A DNA stretch of 51,705 bases, from NCBI GenBank assembly GCA_028717805.1, contig JAQUNC010000011.1:1-51705 (forward strand). Direction: 5' to 3'. The notes under the pieces were generated by a model. That model was given only the letters and a program-made list of their open reading frames with translations, was not told where the DNA came from and searched no databases. The DNA is from Atribacterota bacterium. Its GTDB lineage: Bacteria; Atribacterota; Phoenicimicrobiia; Phoenicimicrobiales; Stramentimicrobiaceae. This document shows, in pieces, positions 42,747 through 50,374 of this stretch (its first letter is position 1; every line of letters starts with the position of its first letter). The position numbers and the translations under genes are program-made.

Positions 42747-44816
42747 ATGAAAAAAATAATATTATTTAAACTGCTGTTTATATTAGTGACCTTAACTACG
42801 AGTCTGGAATCATTTTCTACTGCTGTACCGGTAAGGGAATATATTGAAGGTAAATTTCCGGCAATCTTTACCATATATCTATCCTCTTTGCAAGACTTAG
42901 ACGAATATGAAAAAGAATTTATTGATCTTCTTGAAAAATTGCCTGCTACCGAACAGAGGATTTTTGCTAGAGAAGTTTATAAAGATGGCTTTTCCATAGA
43001 ACTACTAGAAAAACTGAGAGGCTGGCAGAAAAAAGTGGAGAAACTATTCTTAAAAGTAGCCTATCCTGTGCAGAGCGGACAGAGGATAAGAGGAAATCCT
43101 ATTTTTGTTTTTGGTTGTACGACTCCTTCTCGGAAAGTTACAGTATCTGTTAATGGAGCAGGGGTGGAGAAATTTGATTATCGAAGTGGAAATTTCCTTA
43201 CCTTAGTAGAAATGCCAGAAGGAGTAGAGTTTCCCATAAAGGTTACTGCTACTCTCAATGGAGAAGAAACCTCACTAGAAAGAACCGTAATATATCAACC
43301 GTCCTGGCAGGAAATGCCTGTAGAACCACTGGCCATTCACCCTCTTAATGTACAGCCCAGGCAGAATCAGATACTGGAAGAAGGTAGTCAATTAAGGGTG
43401 ATTATTCAGGGAAGTCCCCGAGCTGAGGCGGTATTTCGAATTGGAAATAATTTAAAAGAAATACCAATGGAGGAGATAAAGATTTTATCCTCTACTTTAG
43501 GAATAAAAGGTATTTACCAGGGGAGTTATATAGTGAAAAAAGAAGACATTTCCTCTATCGGGAAGACAGATGCTCAAGTAATAACTGTTACTTTGCGGAG
43601 AGGTAAAGAGATAAGTCGGGAGCTACCAGGTAAGGTAATTTTTTCTTCTAGCATCCCATCTCGTAAGGTGGAGGTTACTGGCAACAGGACAAGATTATAT
43701 CGCATTAGAGAAGACTCATTTGGTTATCCTGCTTCAACTCTCGGTGGAGACGGTTGGCTTACTCAAGTTATGAGTTTTGATTTGTTAGCTGGAACTCGCT
43801 TTAAAATTTCCGGTAGTGCAGGAGATTATTACCGGGTAAAATTGGGAGCAGAAAACTTTTTAATCCATCAGAATGACATTCAAGAAATGGAAGATAAAGA
43901 AAGAGAACGCCAGCCCCTTCTTTCTAAAATTAGCTTAAAAGAGACTGAAACAGAAGCAGAAGTTCGTTTTAATACTCTACAACATATTCCATTTTTAATA
44001 GAAGATGAACCACGGCAATTGAGACTTATGCTATATGGTATGCAACAAAGTGAGAATATCGCTATAGAAGGACAAGCCCCCTCTATTAAGGCTATAGAGC
44101 TTACCCCTTTGTTTTCAGAACAGCCGATTGATGCTGTGGTTATAGATATTACATCATATCATTTATTGGCAGGATTTAATTATTACTGGGATGATTCAGA
44201 ATTGGTGATAAGTTTAAGAAGACTACCAGATATTGTTAAAGATAATCCGCTTAAAGATAGAATAATAGTGCTGGATCCGGGACATGGCGGAGAAGCCCTA
44301 GGGGCTATTGGTCCAGGTGATATTCATGAAAAAGATGTAGTATTAGAAATCAGTAAATACCTTCAAAAATTATTAGAAGAGAGAGGAGCCAGGGTAATAA
44401 TGACTCGTTCTCAAGATATAAATGTTAATATACAGCAACGCATAGATATGGCTGTTGCCCAGCAAGCTGATCTTTTTGTCAGTATTCATGCCAATGCTCA
44501 TGCCGAAGGGGCAGATGCCATCAATTATCATGGACACATGACCCTTTATAATTATAATTACAATCAGAAATTGGCTGAAATTATTCTGGATAATTTAGTA
44601 AAAAGGACCGGACTACCCGGAGCGAGAGTATGGCAAAGACCTGATCTTACTGTTTTAAGGCGACCTCAGGTGCCGAGTGTTCTGGTGGAAACCGCTTTCC
44701 TGATGCATCCTGATGATAACTGGTACCTTCTTCAATCAGAATATCAAAAGGAGTTAGCTCTGGGCATAATGAATGGAATTACTAATTATTTTCTTAACTT
44801 AATATCATCTCACTAA
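42747..44816 (+). CDS. N-acetylmuramoyl-L-alanine amidase with large novel N-terminal region
   Basis: 689 residues. A signal-like hydrophobic start (residues 1-25) is followed by about 480 residues of mostly beta-rich, unassigned sequence. The C-terminal Amidase_3 domain (about 505-685) has its zinc ligands and catalytic glutamate in place: H513 (DPGHGG), E528, H581 (SIHANAHA) and E648 (VETAF). It cleaves the peptide from peptidoglycan glycan strands outside the cytoplasm. Part of the N-terminal region (EVRFNTLQHIPFLIEDEPRQLRLMLYG style, about 400-490) resembles an AMIN-like wall-targeting domain. It is a single gene 95 nt after the exporter. Confidence 0.85.
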   Translation: MKKIILFKLLFILVTLTTSLESFSTAVPVREYIEGKFPAIFTIYLSSLQDLDEYEKEFIDLLEKLPATEQRIFAREVYKDGFSIELLEKLRGWQKKVEKLFLKVAYPVQSGQRIRGNPIFVFGCTTPSRKVTVSVNGAGVEKFDYRSGNFLTLVEMPEGVEFPIKVTATLNGEETSLERTVIYQPSWQEMPVEPLAIHPLNVQPRQNQILEEGSQLRVIIQGSPRAEAVFRIGNNLKEIPMEEIKILSSTLGIKGIYQGSYIVKKEDISSIGKTDAQVITVTLRRGKEISRELPGKVIFSSSIPSRKVEVTGNRTRLYRIREDSFGYPASTLGGDGWLTQVMSFDLLAGTRFKISGSAGDYYRVKLGAENFLIHQNDIQEMEDKERERQPLLSKISLKETETEAEVRFNTLQHIPFLIEDEPRQLRLMLYGMQQSENIAIEGQAPSIKAIELTPLFSEQPIDAVVIDITSYHLLAGFNYYWDDSELVISLRRLPDIVKDNPLKDRIIVLDPGHGGEALGAIGPGDIHEKDVVLEISKYLQKLLEERGARVIMTRSQDINVNIQQRIDMAVAQQADLFVSIHANAHAEGADAINYHGHMTLYNYNYNQKLAEIILDNLVKRTGLPGARVWQRPDLTVLRRPQVPSVLVETAFLMHPDDNWYLLQSEYQKELALGIMNGITNYFLNLISSH

Positions 44817-45209
44817 AAGGAAACTTTTTTATTTAACGTTTTGATACTTATTTTAACCATCAGCAACAAACTTCTTGAGGTCACCTGCTATGTGAATATA
44901 TTTTTACTAGTGATTACTATAGTTATAAGAAAATATGTTATTAGAATTATTTTATCTAAGCAATATCGCTAATAGTAGGAAAAGTAGGAAAGTAAAATAG
45001 AATTTATGAGAAAAAAGTTTTATAATAAAAAAGAAAACTATAATAATTATTGTCCTTTTTGAATTTAAGACTGAGTTAGAAAAAATCAGAAAAAATGGAG
45101 AAAAGGAGGTGGTTTATTTTAGGTATCCTTCTGGTCAGGAAGGAAATTTTAAACAATTTTAAAGTCAACTTTATTGACTGAATTAAAATTTAGGAGGTAT
45201 TTCAATAAA
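44817..45209. other. Leader region of the 5'-nucleotidase gene
   Basis: 393 nt without a gene. A TATAAT at 45021-45026 is a candidate -10, without a clear -35. An orphan AAAGGAGGTG lies at 45102, and the true ribosome binding site AGGAGGT is at 45192-45198. Confidence 0.45.
45102..45111 (+). promoter_or_regulatory. Orphan extended Shine-Dalgarno (STAB-SD-like)
   Basis: AAAGGAGGTG, identical to the element before the first dctP. The only GTG nearby overlaps it and cannot be a start. The real start lies 99 nt downstream with its own AGGAGGT. Confidence 0.5.
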
Positions 45210-46889
45210 ATGTTTATTAAAAGTAAAATATCCAGAAGGTTGATAATATTGGTTTTGGCATCCTTAATTATTCTGAGTGCAACATTCTTTATCTATGCAG
45301 CAGAAAAAGAAATTGTGGTACTGTCGTTTAATGATTTTCATGGTAGTCTTACTCCTTCCGGAAAAAATGTGGGAGCTGCAAAGCTTGCCGATGTTTTAAA
45401 AACCGAGAAAGCCAAGAATCCTGAAGGAACAATTATTGTCTCAGCCGGTGACAGTTATCAGGGAAGCGCCATGTCCAATTTATTGTATGGTGAACCGGTT
45501 TCTGCTGTTCTCAAAGAGATTGGGGTTGAGTTATCTGCAGTGGGAAACCACGAATTTGATTGGGGAATTGAAAGGATTACCAAATGGGCAGAAGATGGTA
45601 ATCTCACCTTTGTTTGTGCCAATATTTATGATAAAAGAACAGGTGAACCGGTAGAATGGGCAGAACCTTATGTAATTTTAGAAAAAGCAGGAGTTCAGGT
45701 AGGATTTATAGGATTAGCTACACCGGAAACCGCCTACAAGACCCTTAAGGAAAATGTTGAAAATTATGAGTTCAAAAATCCGTTGGATAGTTTAGCTCAG
45801 TGGGTTCCAACAGTGAAATCAGAAGGAGCAGATTTAGTCATTGCCTTAACCCATTTAGGGTCCTATCAGGATAAGGAGGGGAGCATTACCGGCGAAGCAG
45901 CAGATTTGTGTCAGGTAGATGGAATTGATGCAGTTATCTCAGCTCATACCCATGCCACTGTTAGCGGATTGGTTGATGGTATACCAGTAGTTCAAGCTTA
46001 TTATAATGGACGCACTATCGCTAAGATTGTCTTTACTCTGGATGAAAATAATCAATTGGTAAAGGCAGAACCATCACTTGATCATCTCTATGAAAGAGCC
46101 GATACCCTTAAGGATGATCCTGCTACACTAGCAATTTATCAAAAGTATGAGACAGAATTAGAACCAGTTCTGGGTAGAGTACTGGGTGAAACTACCGTTG
46201 AATTAGATCATGACCGTTATGCCGGTCCTTCTCTGTTAGGTGAGTGGGCATGTAAAGTTATGCAAGAGAAGGTAGGTGCCAAAATTGCCATGACTAATGG
46301 CGGAGGTTTAAGAACTGCCATTCCCTCAGGTAAGATTACTGCAGGTAAATTGTATGAAGTGATGCCTTTTGATAATACGCTTTATGTTTTGAAATTATCC
46401 GGAGCTGATGTAAAAGCCAATATTGAGCATGGGATTATGAATGAAAACGTAGGATGGATTCAGATATCTGGAGTAAAAGTCACTTATGATAAGAAGGCAG
46501 AAGCAGGAAACCGAATTATCAGTATGGTTTTGGCAGATGGTACTCCAGTGGAAATGGATAAATACTATACGGTGGTAACTAATGATTTTATGGCTACCGG
46601 TGGAGATAATTATGACTTTTCCAATGCTATTGAAACAAACGATACTTTCCTGCCGATTAGAGATGCCTTGATGGAAGCAGTAGAAAAAGCAGGAGTTATT
46701 TCACCAGTAAAGGAAAATTGGTTAGCTGAGTTAGGAGCACCTAAAACTTATGTTGTTGTTGCTGGTGATTCTGTCTGGAAGATTGCTCAAAAATTTGGCA
46801 CTACTATGGAGAAAATTATCAAACTTAATGAATTGGCTAATCCGAGACTCATCTTGCCTGGACAGGAACTACTCATCCCAGCAGAATAA
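45210..46889 (+). CDS. Secreted 5'-nucleotidase/cyclic phosphodiesterase with C-terminal LysM
   Basis: 559 residues from ATG 45210 (AGGAGGT 11 nt upstream; the longer frame starts at TTG 45174). Signal peptide to about residue 30, then a UshA/YfkN-like metallophosphoesterase domain with SFNDFHG (D42, H44), SAGDSYQG, GNHEFDWG, THLG and SAHTHA. The 5_nucleotid_C domain (about 300-490) has MTNGGGLR and FDNTLYVLKLSG. A single LysM domain (about 513-558, TYVVVAGDSVWKIAQKFGT) closes the chain. The enzyme would hydrolyse nucleotides outside the cytoplasm for nucleoside and phosphate salvage, and LysM would hold it on peptidoglycan. LysM fusion to this family is uncommon. Confidence 0.92.
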   Translation: MFIKSKISRRLIILVLASLIILSATFFIYAAEKEIVVLSFNDFHGSLTPSGKNVGAAKLADVLKTEKAKNPEGTIIVSAGDSYQGSAMSNLLYGEPVSAVLKEIGVELSAVGNHEFDWGIERITKWAEDGNLTFVCANIYDKRTGEPVEWAEPYVILEKAGVQVGFIGLATPETAYKTLKENVENYEFKNPLDSLAQWVPTVKSEGADLVIALTHLGSYQDKEGSITGEAADLCQVDGIDAVISAHTHATVSGLVDGIPVVQAYYNGRTIAKIVFTLDENNQLVKAEPSLDHLYERADTLKDDPATLAIYQKYETELEPVLGRVLGETTVELDHDRYAGPSLLGEWACKVMQEKVGAKIAMTNGGGLRTAIPSGKITAGKLYEVMPFDNTLYVLKLSGADVKANIEHGIMNENVGWIQISGVKVTYDKKAEAGNRIISMVLADGTPVEMDKYYTVVTNDFMATGGDNYDFSNAIETNDTFLPIRDALMEAVEKAGVISPVKENWLAELGAPKTYVVVAGDSVWKIAQKFGTTMEKIIKLNELANPRLILPGQELLIPAE

Positions 46890-46895
46890 CTTTGC

Positions 46896-46958
46896 AATAC
46901 AAAAAGCGGGTGGTCATTGATAAAAAGCTTGGCCGCCCACTTTTTGTATTATATTATA
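46896..46958 (+). terminator. Rho-independent terminator after the 5'-nucleotidase gene
   Basis: Arms 46896-46913 and 46933-46950 pair over 18 positions with one mismatch and one wobble (GGGTGG with CCGCCC core, flanked by AAAAAG/CTTTTT). The right arm itself supplies the T-tract and A/T-rich sequence follows. Confidence 0.8.
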
Positions 46959-47091
46959 AAATCTTAAGTATTATTTTACTATATTTAAAATCAAGTATTA
47001 GCAAATATTAGCAAACAAGTTAACCGTTTAAGATACTATGAGGAATAATCAGTAAGAGGATTCTAAAGAATGCTATATAGGATTAAACTCT

Positions 47092-48117
47092 ATGAAAGCA
47101 ATGCTGTTAAAGAAAATTGCGCCGATAAATAAAAGCTCACTCATTTTAGAAGATGTACCAATTCCTTCACCAGGGAAAAGAGAAATTTTAATTAAGGTTA
47201 AGGCTTGTGGGATTTGCCATACTGAACTGGATGAAATTGAAGGTCGACTTACTCCTCCCCATCTACCTATTATTTTAGGACATGAGATTGTAGGACAGGT
47301 AAAAAAAGCAGGTCCAGCCGCTGGTCGTTATCAGATAGGAGATAGAGTGGGCATAGCCTGGATAAACTGGGCTTGTGGTAAATGCTTTTATTGTAAAAGA
47401 GGTTATGAAAATTTATGTGACCAGGCTCAATGGACCGGATACAGTGCCAATGGTGGGTATGCTCAATATACAGTAGTGGCAGAAGACTTTGCATATAGGA
47501 TACCTTCTTTTTTTTCAGATGTTCAGGCTGCACCTTTGCTTTGTGCTGGTGTAATTGGATATCGTGCTTTACGCTTAACCGGCATGAAAGATGAGCAAGT
47601 CCTGGGATTATTTGGTTTTGGAGCCTCTGCCCATTTGGTAATTCAGATGGCTCGTTATAAATTCCCTGAGAGCAAAATATTTGTATTTACCCGTCCCGGT
47701 CAAATTAAGCATCGAGAACTGGCAAAAAAATTAGGAGCATCGTGGATTGGAGTTACTGGAGAGGCACCTCCTGAGCCATTAAACTGTGCCATTGACTTTA
47801 CCCCTGCTGGAAGACCTATTGGTGAAGCCTTAAAGGTTCTGGCTAAAGGTGGGCGATTGGTGATAAATGCTATTCGAAAGGAAGAGCCGGTACCGCCACT
47901 TGATTATACTACCCAATTGTGGCAGGAAAAGGAGATTAAGAGCGTGGCAAATGTTACCAGGCAAGATGCAGAAGAATTTTTACCCTTGGCTGCTAAAATT
48001 CCAATAATTTCTGAGGTAACTGAATTTAGGTTAGAAGAGATAAATGAGGCTCTCTTGATTCTAAAAGAGGGGAGAATGCAGGGAGCCGGTGTATTGAACA
48101 TGGAAGCGGGAAGATAA
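47092..48117 (+). CDS. Zinc-dependent alcohol dehydrogenase (MDR family)
   Basis: 341 residues. Catalytic zinc ligands: C42 (GICHTE), H64-E65 (GHEIVG) and a cysteine near PLLCAG. Structural zinc ligands: C95, C98, C101 and C109 (CGKCFYCKRGYENLC). The coenzyme-binding fold begins LGLFGFGASAHLVIQMA, a variant of the GxGxxG motif. It interconverts an alcohol and an aldehyde with NAD(P)H; the motif pattern resembles the AdhA-like group rather than the FrmA group. The C-terminal IINEALLILKEGRMQGAGVL-type tail is complete. It is a single gene, although its neighbours give no metabolic clue. Confidence 0.9.
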   Translation: MKAMLLKKIAPINKSSLILEDVPIPSPGKREILIKVKACGICHTELDEIEGRLTPPHLPIILGHEIVGQVKKAGPAAGRYQIGDRVGIAWINWACGKCFYCKRGYENLCDQAQWTGYSANGGYAQYTVVAEDFAYRIPSFFSDVQAAPLLCAGVIGYRALRLTGMKDEQVLGLFGFGASAHLVIQMARYKFPESKIFVFTRPGQIKHRELAKKLGASWIGVTGEAPPEPLNCAIDFTPAGRPIGEALKVLAKGGRLVINAIRKEEPVPPLDYTTQLWQEKEIKSVANVTRQDAEEFLPLAAKIPIISEVTEFRLEEINEALLILKEGRMQGAGVLNMEAGR

Positions 48118-48156
48118 ATTATTTTTTTCAAGAATTTAACCCAGAGATGCAGAGGG

Positions 48157-48200
48157 AGGAGGTGATAGTGAAAAGTTTTAATAGAAATATTGGCGAATAA
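48157..48200 (+). promoter_or_regulatory. Extended Shine-Dalgarno with a 10-codon leader frame
   Basis: AGGAGGTGAT (48157-48166), a full anti-Shine-Dalgarno complement, is followed 5 nt after AGGAGG by a GTG (48168) and a 10-codon frame, MKSFNRNIGE, ending TAA at 48200. It is either a leader peptide or another STAB-SD-like element upstream of a binding-protein gene. Confidence 0.45.
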
Positions 48201-48263
48201 TTATAGTCGCTTGCGAGGGAATATTTTTTGAAAAATAATAGAAATGAGGAGATGAATTTAAGA

Positions 48264-49238
48264 ATGAAAAGAATAAAATTAACTATAAGTATAATTTTTT
48301 TAATATCACTTATCTGTGTAATGACAGCAGGTGCATCGAAAGTATCCTTTTATGCTAATATAACGGCAATTGAACCAATTATGGAGGCTTTTGAAGTAAA
48401 AACTGGTATAAAAGGGGAGTATACCCGAATTTCTACTGATAAATTTTTAGCTACAGTGCTGACAGAGTTTGAAGTAGGAAAACTGCTGGCAGATGTAATA
48501 CAGGCACCGATACCTGTTTTAGAAATATTGAAGGAAAGAGGTGTTATTTCATCCTATACTTCACCGATTGCTGCAGTCTATCCGGAATGGACACGTAAAG
48601 ATGGGATTCAGCTGTTTGGTATAGAGTATGTGGCACTTATTTATAATAAAGAATTGGTTAAACTGGAAGATGTGCCAAAACGTTATGAGGATCTCGCTGA
48701 CCCAAAATGGAAAGATAAAATAGTTATGGCCAATCCCGCCATACACCCTACAACCATTTCCTGGCTTATCGGTCTTAAAGAGAATGTTTTTAGCTCAGAG
48801 GAGGAATGGATGAACTTTCTAAAAGGATTAGCTGCTAACAAACCAATGTTTGTGGCTTCTTTTGGACCAACACCGGCACCGGTGGAAAGTGGAGAAAAAT
48901 TAATAGCAATTTCTATGCCCAAATACATTATTACCAAAGCACCTGCACCTTTGGATTGGGCACAAGTAGAGCAACCTCTTATGGGTACTCCCAGAGCTAT
49001 TGCTGTGACCTCCTCTGCTCCAAATCCTGAGGGAGCAAAGGCTTTTATGGATTACTGGCTTTCTGACGAAGCTATGTCCATGTTGGCTGAAGAAGTGGGT
49101 GAGTATGTTCTGGCTCCGGGCATCTTTCCTCCGATTGAGGGAATGGATAAGGCAGAAATTCTAGCCATTAGAGAACTTTCTGATGAAGAAATTCAACAAT
49201 GGGGGAATGAGTTTAAACAGATTTTTACTGTTGAATAA
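48264..49238 (+). CDS. ABC transporter solute-binding protein, ferric-iron/family 1 type (second system)
   Basis: 324 residues from ATG 48264, which begins a clean signal peptide (MKRIKLTISIIFLISLICVMTAGA). ATG 48252 and TTG 48228 are in-frame alternatives, the latter with GAGGGA at good distance, so the start is uncertain. Family 1 marks are ANITAIEPIMEAFEVKTGIKGEYTR, LLADVIQAPI, YNKELVKLEDVPKRYEDLADPKWKDKIVM and FMDYWLSDEAMSMLAEE. It captures ferric iron or another small ligand for the ATPase and permease encoded next. Gene order (binding protein, ATPase, permease) differs from the first system. Confidence 0.83.
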   Translation: MKRIKLTISIIFLISLICVMTAGASKVSFYANITAIEPIMEAFEVKTGIKGEYTRISTDKFLATVLTEFEVGKLLADVIQAPIPVLEILKERGVISSYTSPIAAVYPEWTRKDGIQLFGIEYVALIYNKELVKLEDVPKRYEDLADPKWKDKIVMANPAIHPTTISWLIGLKENVFSSEEEWMNFLKGLAANKPMFVASFGPTPAPVESGEKLIAISMPKYIITKAPAPLDWAQVEQPLMGTPRAIAVTSSAPNPEGAKAFMDYWLSDEAMSMLAEEVGEYVLAPGIFPPIEGMDKAEILAIRELSDEEIQQWGNEFKQIFTVE

Positions 49239-49272
49239 CTCTAAAAGGTGGTATGTATAAAGGAGGATGACC

Positions 49273-50358
49273 GTGGAAATCCGGATCAAAGGATTAAGTA
49301 AATATTACTATTCTGATGGGAAGACTATTAAAGCACTCGATAATATTAGCATTACTATTCCCGGTAATCGGATATTTACTCTTCTGGGTCCCAGTGGTTG
49401 CGGCAAGACTACTCTACTGCGATGTATCGTAGGATTGGAAACGCCGGATTCTGGAGAGATTAAAATAGGTGATGAAATAGTCTGGTGCAGCAAAAAAGGA
49501 ATAAATATGCCTACTGAAAAAAGGGGATTAGCTATGGTTTTTCAGACTTATGCAATCTGGCCTCATATGAATGTGTATAATAATGTTGCTTATCCGCTCC
49601 AGATTAAGAATTTCCCCAAAGAGGAGATACGCAAAAGAGTGGAGAAAACTCTTCGCTTTGTTAAGCTGGAAGGTTTTGAAAAAAGACCGGCTACGAATAT
49701 TTCTGGAGGCCAGCAGCAGAGAGTTGCTTTAGCAAGGGCTTTAATAGCGGAACCCAAGGTTATTCTCTTTGACGAACCTTTAAGCAATCTGGATGCTAAA
49801 CTGAGAGAAGAGACAAGGAAAGAGTTAAGGAACTTCCTGAGCGAGCTTAAAATTACTGCTGTATATGTTACGCATGATCAGATTGAAGCATTAGCTCTTT
49901 CTGATGTTATTGCGGTAATGAATTCGGGATATATTGTTGAGATTGGCTCTCCCAAGCAGATCTATTTTAATGCCACTCACCAGTTTGTTGCTGATTTTAT
50001 TGGTAGAGCCAATCTTGTTAAAGCGACAGTTAAATTTCAACAGGAAGACCAGACCATTGTTGATTCAGAACTTGGTACCTTTATCTGTCAGAAAAGAGAT
50101 TTTCCAGTGGGAAGCAAGGTAATTCTTTGCATTAGACCAGAATTCATCTATCTAAAAGAAGATAAGGTTTCTGAAGAACAAAACATAATCACTGGACAGA
50201 TAGAGAATTTGATCTTTATTGGAGAAGCTTATGAAGGAGAGATTAGAGTTGGTAAGGAACGCTTAATGATAAGAATAGACTCGGAAAGTTCCTTGCAAAA
50301 AGGTGATACTGTAGATTTCGTTGTAAGTGCTGAACATTGCCTGCTAGTTTTGGATTAA
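49273..50358 (+). CDS. ABC transporter ATPase, FbpC/PotA type (second system)
   Basis: 361 residues from GTG 49273, which lies 6 nt after AAAGGAGG; the in-frame ATG 49267 touches that ribosome binding site and is less likely. Walker A GPSGCGKTT, VFQTYAIWPHM, signature ISGGQQQRVALARAL (I instead of L), Walker B VILFDEPLSNLDA, VTHDQIEA and a C-terminal TOBE-like domain with LCIRPEFIYL. It powers the partially visible permease that starts 16 nt later. Confidence 0.92.
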   Translation: MEIRIKGLSKYYYSDGKTIKALDNISITIPGNRIFTLLGPSGCGKTTLLRCIVGLETPDSGEIKIGDEIVWCSKKGINMPTEKRGLAMVFQTYAIWPHMNVYNNVAYPLQIKNFPKEEIRKRVEKTLRFVKLEGFEKRPATNISGGQQQRVALARALIAEPKVILFDEPLSNLDAKLREETRKELRNFLSELKITAVYVTHDQIEALALSDVIAVMNSGYIVEIGSPKQIYFNATHQFVADFIGRANLVKATVKFQQEDQTIVDSELGTFICQKRDFPVGSKVILCIRPEFIYLKEDKVSEEQNIITGQIENLIFIGEAYEGEIRVGKERLMIRIDSESSLQKGDTVDFVVSAEHCLLVLD

Positions 50359-50374
50359 ATAATGGAGTAAAATA

